Below are positions 1-7,437 of a DNA stretch of 64,000 nt, in pieces. How positions within the stretch are numbered: position 1 is the first letter of the stretch; each line of letters begins with the position of its first letter. The DNA comes from CBDCBA01 sp965214125 (GTDB taxonomy: Bacteria; Planctomycetota; Phycisphaerae; Tepidisphaerales; Tepidisphaeraceae), in contig CBDCBA010000016.1 of the NCBI GenBank assembly GCA_965214125.1, forward strand, positions 1 through 64,000, in the 5' to 3' direction. The position numbers were made by a program, and so were the translations under genes. Under the pieces are notes generated by a model. It had not been told where the DNA came from, made no database searches, and saw only the letters and a list, made by a program, of their open reading frames with translations.

Positions 1-1
1 G

Positions 2-331
2 GCCGACTACGCCGCCCAACGCGATGCCGCCACGCTGGTGACGACGGTCGAGCCGCTGCTCCCGCCCGGTGCCACCGTGTGGGTCGACGGCGACGCGCAA
101 CTGGCGGAGGGCCTGTCGCTCTGGGCGGGTGCCGACGCCGGCCCGGTTCCCGCCGATCCCGCCGCCGTTCTGCGGGACGCAACGGGGGACGATCGCGCCG
201 TCTACGTGCTCGCCGACCTCGCCGCGACCGAAACGCTCGCGTCGCGCCTGCCCGGCCGTCGCCTCACTCCGCTCGGCGCCGCCGACACCCTCGCGGGCTG
301 GCGTTTGAGCGTGATCGAGCCGGCGGAATGA
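2..331 (+). CDS. C-terminal part of an unidentified protein (cut by window edge)
   Basis: The frame is open from base 2 and ends in a TGA at 329-331, so this is the last ~109 residues of a gene that begins before the window. A GTG at 38 is in frame, but the open frame continues upstream of it. The visible part is a soluble, Ala/Leu/Asp-rich domain with a predicted beta-alpha pattern (for example a TVWVDGDAQLAEGL stretch and a DRAVYVLADLAATE stretch). It resembles the soluble tail found on some membrane glycosyltransferases, but no motif proves this. Function unassigned. Confidence 0.6.
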   Translation, partial: ADYAAQRDAATLVTTVEPLLPPGATVWVDGDAQLAEGLSLWAGADAGPVPADPAAVLRDATGDDRAVYVLADLAATETLASRLPGRRLTPLGAADTLAGWRLSVIEPAE

Positions 332-384
332 GCGTTCGCGGCTGGAGCGGCTACTGAGGACGCGATGGACATTGCGCGTGCTCG

Positions 385-449
385 TTAGCCGCCCCGCCTC
401 GCGGGGCGCGTGGATGGCCACGGAGCGCCCCGCGAGGCGGGGCGGCTAA
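385..449. repeat. Perfect 25-bp inverted repeat (REPIN-like)
   Basis: Arms 385-409 and 425-449 are exact reverse complements. Each starts TTAGCCGC and contains its own mini-hairpin (CCCCGC / GCGGGG). The 15-nt spacer can pair further (GTGG with CCAC). It lies between two genes that both end or run away from it, in the only sizeable non-coding stretch (332-541) of this part of the window. The rest of that stretch shows nothing recognisable. Confidence 0.85.
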
Positions 450-541
450 AGACAGCATGTGGGAGGACCCGTAATTCCATCGCGCTCTCAATTACGCCGG
501 AGCGGCTTGAGGAGACGCGGGCAACTACAACGCACCTTGCC

Positions 542-1090
542 CTAGGACATCAGCGCGCGGATTGCATCGCGTTGACGTGCGAAGGTGTCGCCATCGATGG
601 CTGACGTCGCCACGTCCAAGGCCGTCGGCAGCGGCACCCAGCTACGGCAGCCGGCGATCTCGTACGTGTTCTTCAGCGTGAACGGCAACGCCAGGGCGTA
701 CGCCCGCACGATCAGCAAATACAGCGGCCGCTCGGGACGGTAGTTCCACCGCATCTCCAGGTACGGCGCAGCCCAGACGTGAAAGCGGTCGAGGCGGTCG
801 AGGGCTTCGCGGCTGGGGACGACGACGATATCGGTGATCTCCCCCGCGTGCGTTAGCTCAAATGCCTCCGGCGACGCCTCGCCATCGGTCTGGTCTTGAA
901 ACTCCGGCTTGAGCATGTCGCGTTGCTCGTGCAGGCGTGTCGGCAGCAGGGCGAAGCGGCGGTGGACGATGGTGAACCCGCCGGGACCCTCCTGGATGCC
1001 GCCTTTGCGCAGCAGGATGGCCTGACGCCCGCTCGCGAGGGCGTCGCAGACGGTCGCCCACTCCTTCAAGGCCACGTCAGTCGTCGTCAT
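542..1090 (-). CDS. DUF1802 family protein
   Basis: The 182-residue product has the hallmarks of DUF1802. An N-terminal ALKEWATVCDAL segment is followed by ILLRKGGIQE and then HRRFALLPTRLHEQ. The family is widespread in bacteria and has no established biochemical function. Its ATG lies 14 nt inside the end of the upstream obg gene on the same strand, so the two are probably co-transcribed and translationally coupled. No signal peptide or membrane segment is visible, so it should be cytoplasmic. The family call is confident; nothing in the sequence gives a role. Confidence 0.85.
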   Translation of the reverse strand: MTTTDVALKEWATVCDALASGRQAILLRKGGIQEGPGGFTIVHRRFALLPTRLHEQRDMLKPEFQDQTDGEASPEAFELTHAGEITDIVVVPSREALDRLDRFHVWAAPYLEMRWNYRPERPLYLLIVRAYALALPFTLKNTYEIAGCRSWVPLPTALDVATSAIDGDTFARQRDAIRALMS

Positions 1091-2108
1091 CGGGATGCAC
1101 CTTCGACCAAAGCGCGTTCAGGAGGGCGTCGAGGTTGCCGCGCGTGGCGCCGCTGACGGGCACGACCGTCGCGTCGGGCGCGGCGGCACGGAGGGCGTCG
1201 AGCGGGCTGTCCTCGTCGTCGTCCACGAGCAGGTCGGTCTTGTTGGCCGCGATGACCTGCGGCTTGTTCGCAAGCGTGGGGCTGAAGCGTTCGAGCTCGC
1301 CGCGGATGACGTTGTAGTGCTCGACTGGGTCGCCGTCGGGCGGGACGAGGTCGACAACGTGGAGGATGACCTGGCAGCGCTCGATGTGCCGCAGAAAGTC
1401 GTGGCCGAGGCCCGCGCCGTCGCTGGCGCCTTCGATCAGGCCGGGGATGTCGGCGATGACGAGGCGGCGCTCCATGTCGAGCTCGGCAATGCCGAGCTGG
1501 GGGACGAGCGTGGTGAACGGGTAGTCAGCCACCTTCGGCCGGGCTTGGCTGACGGCGCTTAGCAGCGTGCTCTTGCCCGCGTTGGGCAGGCCGGCGAGGC
1601 CGACGTCGGCGATGAGCTTGAGCTCGAGGCGCAGCCGGCGGTCCTGACCCGGCTCCCCCTCGGTGAACTGCCGCGGCGCCTGGTTGGTGCTGGAGCGGTA
1701 GTGCCAGTTGCCGGTGCCGCCCTTGCCGCCCTGGGCGATCGTGACGCGGTGGCCGGGCTGGGTCAGGTCGGCGATCTTGAGTCCCCCCTCACCACCGTGG
1801 ACGTCGTCGATGCCGACGTCGTAGACGATGGTGCCGGGCGGAACGGGCACGACGAGGTCTTCGCCGCTTTTGCCGGTGCGTTTGGCGCCGCTGCCTGCCT
1901 TGCCGTGGGGGGCGGTCCAGTGGTGCTTGCCGGAGAAGTCGAGCAGGGTGTTCTTTTCGGGGTCGACCTCGAAGACGACCGACCCGCCGTGCCCGCCGTC
2001 GCCGCCGTCGGGGCCGCCCTTGGGGACGTACTTTTCGCGGCGGAAGCTGACGCACCCGTGCCCGCCGTTGCCAGCCTTGACGTGGATTTCCGCGGAGTCG
2101 ACGAACAC
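1077..2108 (-). CDS. obg: Obg/CgtA GTPase
   Basis: Ribosome-associated GTPase needed for late 50S assembly and stress signalling. The Gly-rich Obg domain occupies about residues 1-160 (KAGNGGHGCVSFRREKYVPK). The G domain follows, with Walker A GLPNAGKS at 173-180, G3 DIPG at 220-223 and NKTD at 289-292. I chose the GTG at 2108 because it gives the canonical N-terminus MFVDSAEIHVKAG, and a TACCAT hexamer lies 8 nt upstream. An ATG at 2129 and the longer frame to 2249 are alternatives, but the longest would overlap the divergent kinase-like gene. The product is 343 residues, usual for an Obg lacking the long C-terminal OCT extension. Confidence 0.95.
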   Translation of the reverse strand: MFVDSAEIHVKAGNGGHGCVSFRREKYVPKGGPDGGDGGHGGSVVFEVDPEKNTLLDFSGKHHWTAPHGKAGSGAKRTGKSGEDLVVPVPPGTIVYDVGIDDVHGGEGGLKIADLTQPGHRVTIAQGGKGGTGNWHYRSSTNQAPRQFTEGEPGQDRRLRLELKLIADVGLAGLPNAGKSTLLSAVSQARPKVADYPFTTLVPQLGIAELDMERRLVIADIPGLIEGASDGAGLGHDFLRHIERCQVILHVVDLVPPDGDPVEHYNVIRGELERFSPTLANKPQVIAANKTDLLVDDDEDSPLDALRAAAPDATVVPVSGATRGNLDALLNALWSKVHPDDDD

Positions 2109-2184
2109 GGGCCGGCATGGTAGAGCCATCAGTGCCCCCCCGTCGCCACCAAACCACGTTGCCCCGCGCGCCAATGATCGCGCC

Positions 2185-2928
2185 TTGCCCCGCCGACCTC
2201 TCGATCCCGAGCCGTTCGCGTTCCCGCCGGGCAAGAGCGTGGCGGGCAAGTACGACGTGGAGCGCTTCCTTGGCGGGGGGACCGAGGGGGAGGTCTACGC
2301 GATCGTCGAACGCACCACCGGCATCCGCCGGGCGGCCAAGTTCTACTACCCGCGCCGCGACCCGCGCGGCACCGCCGCCGTTCGCTACGCGCGCAAGCTC
2401 GACGCGCTGCGCACCTGCCCGATCCTGCTGCAATACCACCACCAGGAGACTGTGGTCGTCCGCGTCGCCGGCGAGCGGACGAAGGTCGTCTGCATCGTGA
2501 GCGAGCTCGTGGAGGGGGAGAAGCTCAGCGAGTTCCTCGCCCGCCAGCCCGAGGGGCGGCTGCATCCCTTCGAGGCGCTGCACGTGCTGCACGCCCTTGC
2601 CAGCGGCATCGCGCCGATCCACGACCGCGGCGAATATCACGGCGACCTGCACGACGACAACGTGATGATCCGCCGCCGCGGCATCGGCTTCGACCTGCGC
2701 CTGCTCGACTTCTTCGACCTCGGCCGCCCGACGAAGGCGAAGGTGCGCAAGGACGTGCTGAACCTCGTCGAGATCTTCCACGCGGTCGTCGGCGGGCGCG
2801 CGTACTACCGCGGTCAGCCGCCGCAGGTGAAGGGGATTATCCGCGGGCTCAAGGACTCGCTGATCCTCCAGCGCTTCGCCACCGCCGGCGATATCCAGCG
2901 GCACGTCGAACAGCTTGACTGGGAGTGA
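2185..2928 (+). CDS. Protein kinase-like protein
   Basis: A compact kinase fold of about 247 residues. It has a glycine loop FLGGGTEGEVY (residues 29-38), a candidate ATP-binding Lys in RAAKFYYP (Lys52), a catalytic loop HGDLHDDN (Asp154, Asn159) and LLDFFD in place of DFG (Asp175). HGDLHxxN is the variant seen in aminoglycoside-phosphotransferase/atypical kinases as well as some Ser/Thr kinases. The start is uncertain: no ATG exists, so a TTG at 2185 is used and a GTG at 2239 would trim the N-terminus close to the glycine loop. It is divergent from obg and ends a few bases from an FHA protein on the opposite strand, which suggests phospho-signalling. Substrate unknown. Confidence 0.8.
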   Translation: MPRRPLDPEPFAFPPGKSVAGKYDVERFLGGGTEGEVYAIVERTTGIRRAAKFYYPRRDPRGTAAVRYARKLDALRTCPILLQYHHQETVVVRVAGERTKVVCIVSELVEGEKLSEFLARQPEGRLHPFEALHVLHALASGIAPIHDRGEYHGDLHDDNVMIRRRGIGFDLRLLDFFDLGRPTKAKVRKDVLNLVEIFHAVVGGRAYYRGQPPQVKGIIRGLKDSLILQRFATAGDIQRHVEQLDWE

Positions 2929-2935
2929 CCAACCT

Positions 2936-4159
2936 CTACGCCGAGGGCGAAACTGTGTCCCACGGCAGCGTCGCGTCGGCGCGGGCTTGCTCGAGCACCT
3001 CTCGCCGCCAGATGCCGTAGAGCCGCTCGTCGCGACGGTCGCGCAGGCGGGCGAGTTGCTCCGCATCGCCGGTGCTCGGGGCCTCGGCCTCGTAGTAGCC
3101 CATCGTTTCGCTCAGCGTCAGCGCAATCAATCGCACCCGCTGCTGCGCCGCGACCAGCTCGGCCCGCAGGCGGTCGGCGCGGTCGCCGTCGGCGAGAACG
3201 TCCGGGTCGCGCAACGCCATCTCCAGGTCGAGGGCGGCCTCCATCTGCTGGCGTTCCTCGTCGAGCAGCTCGCCGATGCGTTGCCACCAGAGGGCGTCGA
3301 GCTCGGCGTCGATCCAGCCGCCCACCTCGTCGAGCAGAGGGCCCGCCAAGCCGATCGGCAGCGCGCGGTATTCCTGGTACGCCCGCAGCCGCTCGCCGAC
3401 CTGCGGATGCTGCCGGGCGCTCGCGACGGTCGCCCAGGCGGCGCTGGCACGATGCGGGTGGTCGGCCGGCAGGCCAGCGATGTCGCCCGAGAACCCGGCC
3501 GCATCGACAGCAGGGGGCGCGGCGGGCGCGGGCGGCTCGGCCGGCGTCGGCGTCGCCTCGACCGGCACCTCCTGCGTGGCCGGCGTGTTCGCCTCCACCT
3601 CCGGCTGCGGGAACGGCGCCAGCGCCCGCGCCGCATCGCCGGGGTCGGCCGTGGGTCCGTCGGCAACGAGCGTCGGCGTTGCGACCGCGGGACGACGGTT
3701 CCAAATCCACCACGCGCCGCTCCCGAAGGCGGCAATTGCGGCCAGGCCGGTGATGGCCATCAGCACCGGATAACGCTTGCGATGTTTGGGCCGCACCGTG
3801 GAGCGCGGCGTTTTGCGCTCGATCGGCGGGAGCACCGCGGTCACGCGAATCGTCGCCGGCGCCGGGCCGTCGCCGAGGACGATCGCGTCGCCCGCGCTCA
3901 GGGCGAAGCTGCGGCGGGCGTCGTCGATGGCGTAGTCGTTGTAAAGCGTTCGCCCGCGCGTCTGGCCATCCTGGAGAACCCACTGGCGCGTCGCGCCGTT
4001 GAAGAAGATCGCGCAGTGCCGGCCCGTGACACACGCCGAGGGCACGGCGACGTCGGCGGTGCGCCCGCTGCCGAAGACGACCGGGTCGCGCGCGTCGCGC
4101 ACCTCGTCGAGGTCCAGGGCTTGCTGGCCCAGCGGGTGTGTGAGTTCGAGGCGCAGCAC
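2936..4159 (-). CDS. FHA-domain membrane protein
   Basis: The N-terminal ~105 residues form an FHA phosphothreonine-binding domain, seen as VVFGSGRTADVAVP, then RHCAIFF and the LQDGQTRGRTLYND turn. A basic linker leads to one transmembrane segment at about 131-153. A Pro/Ala-rich spacer and a helical, charged C-terminal region of ~200 residues with no known domain follow. The expected topology is FHA inside, C-terminus outside. The convergent kinase-like gene ends 7 nt away and could supply the phosphorylated partner; that is inference from position only. An AAGGGGAG ribosome-binding site precedes the ATG. Confidence 0.85.
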   Translation of the reverse strand: MLRLELTHPLGQQALDLDEVRDARDPVVFGSGRTADVAVPSACVTGRHCAIFFNGATRQWVLQDGQTRGRTLYNDYAIDDARRSFALSAGDAIVLGDGPAPATIRVTAVLPPIERKTPRSTVRPKHRKRYPVLMAITGLAAIAAFGSGAWWIWNRRPAVATPTLVADGPTADPGDAARALAPFPQPEVEANTPATQEVPVEATPTPAEPPAPAAPPAVDAAGFSGDIAGLPADHPHRASAAWATVASARQHPQVGERLRAYQEYRALPIGLAGPLLDEVGGWIDAELDALWWQRIGELLDEERQQMEAALDLEMALRDPDVLADGDRADRLRAELVAAQQRVRLIALTLSETMGYYEAEAPSTGDAEQLARLRDRRDERLYGIWRREVLEQARADATLPWDTVSPSA

Positions 4160-4291
4160 GGTGTTCGGGGCTCCCCTTGCATTATTCGACCGATCGGACG
4201 CGCGGGTTCATTTGTTTGCGGCGGCGGTGCGGATGGAAGGTGCGGATGAAGGTGCGGGTTGTCAACGGCCGATGCACGGTGCGAGCGCGCG

Positions 4292-4306
4292 GGTCAACAG
4301 TTGACC
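4292..4306. promoter_or_regulatory. Possible operator, GGTCAA-N3-TTGACC
   Basis: A dyad of two 6-bp half-sites separated by CAG lies in the 245-bp gap upstream of the lysine-rich gene. A related TTGTCAAC lies at 4259-4266. No cognate regulator is known. The remainder of 4160-4404 shows no gene. Confidence 0.3.
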
Positions 4307-4404
4307 AACCGCGCGCCGCGCCTGTCGATAACTTCGCGCCTCCTTTGTCCAGGGGGGATTGCTGGGTTACATGGCGCTTGGCTCCAACCCCTAGGAGGTT
4401 CCTC

Positions 4405-4740
4405 ATGGCGACTGCCAAGAAGACCACGAAGAAGGCCGCCAAGAAGGCGCCGGCAAAGAAGGCCAACAAGAAGACGACCAAGTCGTCCAAGAAATCGACG
4501 AAGTCGTCGAAAAAGGCCCCGGCGAAGAAGGCTGCCAAGAAGACGACCAAGTCTCCGAAGAAGACGACCAAGAAGTCGTCGAAAAAGGCCCCGAAGAAGG
4601 CTTCGAAGAAGACGACCAAGTCTCCCAAGAAGTCGACGAAGAAGGCCGCCAAGAAGACGACCAAGTCTTCGAAGAAGGCTCCGGCCAAAAAGGCGTCGAA
4701 GAAGACGACCAAGAAAACCACCAAAAAGTCCAAGAAGTGA
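4405..4740 (+). CDS. Lysine-rich histone H1-like DNA-binding protein
   Basis: A 111-residue protein made almost only of Lys, Ala, Thr, Ser and Pro in degenerate repeats (TTKKAAKKAP, KKTTKSPKKS). The composition is typical of eukaryotic histone H1 tails and of bacterial Hc1/AlgP-like proteins. It should be an unstructured, strongly basic nucleoid protein that coats DNA. The start is secure: a perfect AGGAGG sits at 4393-4398, 6 nt before the ATG, unlike most genes here. A strong hairpin follows. The repetitive DNA also gives long open frames on the other five frames, which are not genes. Confidence 0.85.
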   Translation: MATAKKTTKKAAKKAPAKKANKKTTKSSKKSTKSSKKAPAKKAAKKTTKSPKKTTKKSSKKAPKKASKKTTKSPKKSTKKAAKKTTKSSKKAPAKKASKKTTKKTTKKSKK

Positions 4741-4784
4741 GCCGTCGCGGGCAGCCCCCGCACCCGCCGCTCGCCATGAACCTC

Positions 4785-4813
4785 GACGGCCGCCCGCACC
4801 ACGGGCGGCCGTC
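4785..4813. terminator. Hairpin terminator between convergent genes
   Basis: A perfect 12-bp GC stem (4785-4796 with 4802-4813) and a 5-nt loop lie 44 nt after the lysine-rich gene. They overlap the stop codon of the opposing hydrolase gene. There is no clear T-tract after it on the + strand (ATTCGTT). It could serve both strands. Confidence 0.6.
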
Positions 4814-5762
4814 ATTCGTTGGCGAGGGTTTCCACGAACGCCTCCAGCCGCGCGCGGTACGCCGGGGCGTCGGCGGCGAGCGGAAGGTTGTGGCCCGCAT
4901 CAACACGCCACGCCACCGTCGCCGCGTCGGCGACGCGGTCGCAATCCTCCGCATCGAGCAGCGCGTCACGCATTGGCAGGATCGCCAGCAACGGGCACGC
5001 CAACGCCGCGAGCGTCGCATCGATCGGCGGGTCGCCGGCCTTAATGCCAAACCAGCGCCGCGCCAGTCGCAACCGAAGCCGGTGGCTGAGGGCGCCGCTC
5101 GGCGGCAGGGCGAACAGCTCGCCCCAGCGTGCGGTTGAATCCGCCCAGTTCAGCACGGGTGAATCGACCACCACACCGAGCACCGAGGGTCGCAGCGCCG
5201 CCGCCCGCGCCGCGACGACGCCCCCGAAGCTGATGCCGACCAGCACGACGCGCTCCGCACCGAGTTGGTCGACCAGCGCGGCCACGTCGTGCGGCTCGAG
5301 CACGCCGCCGGTGGAGAACGTGCCGCCCGATTCGCCGTGGGCGCGCAGGTCCGGCAGCAGCACGTCGAACCCGAGCGACCGCCACACGCCGGCCCAGGCG
5401 AGGGCGCCGCTCTTGGAATCGCCGTAGCCGTGGAGCAGCACGCAGCGCCCGCGCCGCCTGCCCGACGCGGGAATATCGAAGGCGACGAGCTCGATGCGCT
5501 CCGGACCGTCGCCGTCGAGTAGCGTGAAGGTGCGCCGCTCGTACGGCAGGCCGAGGTCTGCGGGATCGGCCCGGCCGAGCCGCGCGAGCGAGCGCGCGGG
5601 CGTCAGGCGCGGCGGCTTGTGGAGCAGGCGGGCGGTCCACAGCAGCGACGCGACCCACGCCGCCACGCCCGTCGCCAGCAGCAGCAGGAGGAGGCTCACG
5701 TACGGCCAGGCGGTTGTGGCGTAGCCGGTGAACTCGGTTGCACTCGCGGCCGCGGCGGTCAC
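4812..5762 (-). CDS. Membrane-anchored alpha/beta hydrolase
   Basis: An N-terminal transmembrane anchor (about residues 20-42) precedes an alpha/beta hydrolase domain. The oxyanion segment is VLLHGYGDSKSG, the nucleophile elbow is GISFGG (Ser flanked as GxSxG) and a late GHNLP provides the catalytic His. An acid residue is plausible in LPMRDALLD. It belongs broadly to the serine aminopeptidase/BAAT-like hydrolases; the substrate cannot be read. The GTG start at 5762 is supported by TACCCT ending 6 nt upstream. Confidence 0.85.
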   Translation of the reverse strand: MTAAAASATEFTGYATTAWPYVSLLLLLLATGVAAWVASLLWTARLLHKPPRLTPARSLARLGRADPADLGLPYERRTFTLLDGDGPERIELVAFDIPASGRRRGRCVLLHGYGDSKSGALAWAGVWRSLGFDVLLPDLRAHGESGGTFSTGGVLEPHDVAALVDQLGAERVVLVGISFGGVVAARAAALRPSVLGVVVDSPVLNWADSTARWGELFALPPSGALSHRLRLRLARRWFGIKAGDPPIDATLAALACPLLAILPMRDALLDAEDCDRVADAATVAWRVDAGHNLPLAADAPAYRARLEAFVETLANE

Positions 5763-5768
5763 GCGGGC

Positions 5769-5774
5769 AGGGTA
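5769..5774 (-). promoter_or_regulatory. -10-like hexamer TACCCT, leaderless start
   Basis: Read on the minus strand, TACCCT ends 6 nt before the GTG of the hydrolase gene. This spacing places the expected transcription start on the start codon. No -35 element is recognisable. Confidence 0.55.
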
Positions 5775-5845
5775 GGGGCACCGCCACGCCGACCGATAAC
5801 GCGATCGGCAGGCGGCGCGGGTTCGGTCGGGACGATCTGCTTCCC

Positions 5846-6223
5846 ATGCCGCGCCGCACGCCGATGTTGATCGCCTCGCTCCTGGTCGGCGGCTGCGCGA
5901 CGCATGCGCCGCCGGTCGCCCGGCTCGTCGAGACGCCGCGCACGCCAGTTGTCGTCGAGACGGGCGGCGTGCTCGATGTCGGGCCGGGCACGCTCACGAG
6001 TTACCAGCCGATGCCTCCCGAGGCGACACGCGAGGTGACAGTCGCGGCCGCGCCGGCGCCGGCGAAGGACTTGTACGTGGTGCGGCCGGGCGACACGCTC
6101 TTCGCCATCGCGCGGCGCGAGCTCGGCAACGCCGCCCGCTGGCGCGACTTGGCCGCGGCGAACCCGCAACTGTCCGCCGGCGGCACCATCCGCGTCGGCG
6201 AGCGTCTGACCCTGCCGCGATAA
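5846..6223 (+). CDS. LysM-domain lipoprotein
   Basis: 125 residues. A short signal peptide ends in the lipobox LVGGC (Cys17), so the mature protein should be lipid-anchored. After a Pro/Val-rich linker the C-terminal ~50 residues are one LysM domain (YVVRPGDTLFAIARRELG ... IRVGERLTLP), a peptidoglycan/chitin-binding module. The role is probably cell-wall association. The gene is divergent from the hydrolase. The ATG is chosen because it directly precedes the signal peptide. Confidence 0.85.
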   Translation: MPRRTPMLIASLLVGGCATHAPPVARLVETPRTPVVVETGGVLDVGPGTLTSYQPMPPEATREVTVAAAPAPAKDLYVVRPGDTLFAIARRELGNAARWRDLAAANPQLSAGGTIRVGERLTLPR

Positions 6224-6234
6224 CGCGCCCGCGG

Positions 6235-6240
6235 TACGCT
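6235..6240 (+). promoter_or_regulatory. -10-like hexamer TACGCT, leaderless start
   Basis: The hexamer ends 6 nt before the ATG of the YjbQ gene. No Shine-Dalgarno sequence fits in the gap. Confidence 0.5.
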
Positions 6241-6246
6241 GGCGGC

Positions 6247-6666
6247 ATGTTCAACAAGGCCTCCACCTTCACCGTCGCCACGGGCCAGCGCGGGGAGATG
6301 ATCGAAGTGACCGATCGTGTCGCCAAGTTTGTGCGCGGCGGCGAGTCCGGGATTGTCTTCGTTCACGTCCCCCACACGACCGCCGGCTGCGCAATCCAGG
6401 AGAACGCCGACCCGGATGTGTGTCACGACGTGCTGGCCAAGCTCGACCGGCTGTTTCCGAAGGACGAGCCCTTCTTCCGCCACGCCGAGGGCAACAGCGA
6501 CAGCCACCTCAAGACAATGCTCGTCGGCAACGACCTGAGCGTGCCGTTCGATCGCGGCAGGCTCCAACTCGGCCGCTGGCAGGGCATCTACCTCTGCGAG
6601 TTCGACGGCCCACGCGAGCGCACGGTGCGCGTGACGGTCCTGCCCATCGGTCACAACGTGGATTAG
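6247..6666 (+). CDS. yjbQ: YjbQ/UPF0047 family protein
   Basis: A 139-residue single-domain protein of the YjbQ family (secondary thiamine-phosphate synthase enzyme family). The signature segments are VPHTTAGCAIQENADPDV and the later HAEGNSDSHLK. The conserved His, Asn and Asp residues of the putative active site are all present. Length is normal for the family. The E. coli homologue has weak thiamine-phosphate synthase activity, and the true role is unresolved. Cytoplasmic. Confidence 0.9.
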   Translation: MFNKASTFTVATGQRGEMIEVTDRVAKFVRGGESGIVFVHVPHTTAGCAIQENADPDVCHDVLAKLDRLFPKDEPFFRHAEGNSDSHLKTMLVGNDLSVPFDRGRLQLGRWQGIYLCEFDGPRERTVRVTVLPIGHNVD

Positions 6667-6669
6667 CTT

Positions 6670-6728
6670 GTAGGGTGGGATTCGTCCCACCTCAGTTTCG
6701 CCAGATGGTGGAATAAATCCCACCCTAC
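6670..6728. repeat. REPIN-like inverted repeat with GTAG heads
   Basis: Arms 6670-6691 and 6707-6728 are inverted, 22 nt each. The left arm reads GTAG followed by a GGTGGGA/TCCCACC hairpin, the layout of REP sequences. It is the same family as 13058-13119. It fills the gap between two convergent genes and could end transcription from both. Confidence 0.8.
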
Positions 6729-6745
6729 CGGTTGCGGAACGCGAC

Positions 6746-7297
6746 CTAGACCGAGGGAACGCCGGGAAGGCCGTCGATGCTTTTGGCGTTGCGGGTGCGC
6801 TGGTAGACGCCGAGGTTGTCCGGCCCCTGCTTCGTCGCCCATTCGACCAGGCGGTCGCGTTGGCCGGCGTAGTCGTAGAAGGGCACGCCGTAGCCGCAGG
6901 TGTCCTGCACGCGGCTCACGCGCACGCGGACGATCGACCGCTCGCCCGGCACCTCGCCGAAGCGGGCGCGCAGGGCGTCGTACTCCGCGTCGCCGGGCAG
7001 AAGGACGTCGCCGGTGCCGTGGAGGCGCAGGATGTTCGGCTCGCCGTCGAAGGCGCAGAACATCACGCAAATCCGGCCGTTCTCGCGCAGGTGGGCGACG
7101 GTCTCGATGCCACTGCCAACGAGGTCGAGGTAGGCGACGGTCGTGTCATCGAACACGGCGAAGGTGCCGTCGAGCCCCTTCGGCGAGACGTTCACATGGC
7201 CGTCGCTATTGAGCGGAGCGGTGGCGACGAAGAACATCTTCTGCCGCGCGATGAAGTCGCGGTGCGACGGAGCGATGCGTTCGACGGCGCGTCCCAT
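6746..7297 (-). CDS. Pyridoxamine 5'-phosphate oxidase family protein
   Basis: 183 residues with the FMN-binding split-barrel pattern of the PNPOx-like family. An N-terminal RQKMFFVATAPL strand, NVSPKGLDG and the ENGRICVMFCAFDG / RLHGTGDVL strands are visible. Members bind FMN or F420, or act on haem. Which reaction applies here cannot be read from sequence. The start ATG follows TACGCT by 6 nt. Confidence 0.85.
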   Translation of the reverse strand: MGRAVERIAPSHRDFIARQKMFFVATAPLNSDGHVNVSPKGLDGTFAVFDDTTVAYLDLVGSGIETVAHLRENGRICVMFCAFDGEPNILRLHGTGDVLLPGDAEYDALRARFGEVPGERSIVRVRVSRVQDTCGYGVPFYDYAGQRDRLVEWATKQGPDNLGVYQRTRNAKSIDGLPGVPSV

Positions 7298-7303
7298 GCG
7301 TCA

Positions 7304-7309
7304 AGCGTA
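7304..7309 (-). promoter_or_regulatory. -10-like hexamer TACGCT, leaderless start
   Basis: On the minus strand the hexamer ends 6 nt before the ATG of the flavin-binding protein gene. Confidence 0.5.
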
Positions 7310-7321
7310 CCGGTGCCAACG

Positions 7322-7390
7322 CAGCCGCGGGCGAACCGTCCGCAGGACTCGGCGCGCAGATCAGACCTGCGGGCTGTCCGCCCGCGGCTG
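7322..7390. repeat. Imperfect 29-bp inverted repeat
   Basis: Arms 7322-7350 and 7362-7390 are inverted with several mismatches. Each holds a mini-hairpin of GCGGGC/GCCCGC type. It lies between two divergent genes, just upstream of the lipoprotein promoter region. Confidence 0.65.
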
Positions 7391-7425
7391 GGGGAGGTGT
7401 TGACGTTCCAGCAAACCTGGGCCAC

Positions 7426-7431
7426 TATCGT
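7426..7431 (+). promoter_or_regulatory. -10-like hexamer TATCGT, leaderless start
   Basis: The hexamer ends 6 nt before the GTG at 7438 (3 nt before the in-frame GTG at 7435). A TTGACG at 7400-7405 is 20 nt upstream, which is long for a -35. Confidence 0.45.
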
Positions 7432-7437
7432 GGCGTG

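Noticed and set aside
4177..5050. Several overlapping open frames across the lysine-rich gene
   Set aside because: The repetitive AAG-rich DNA keeps all frames open. Only the frame with the AGGAGG site and Lys/Ala repeats is credible.
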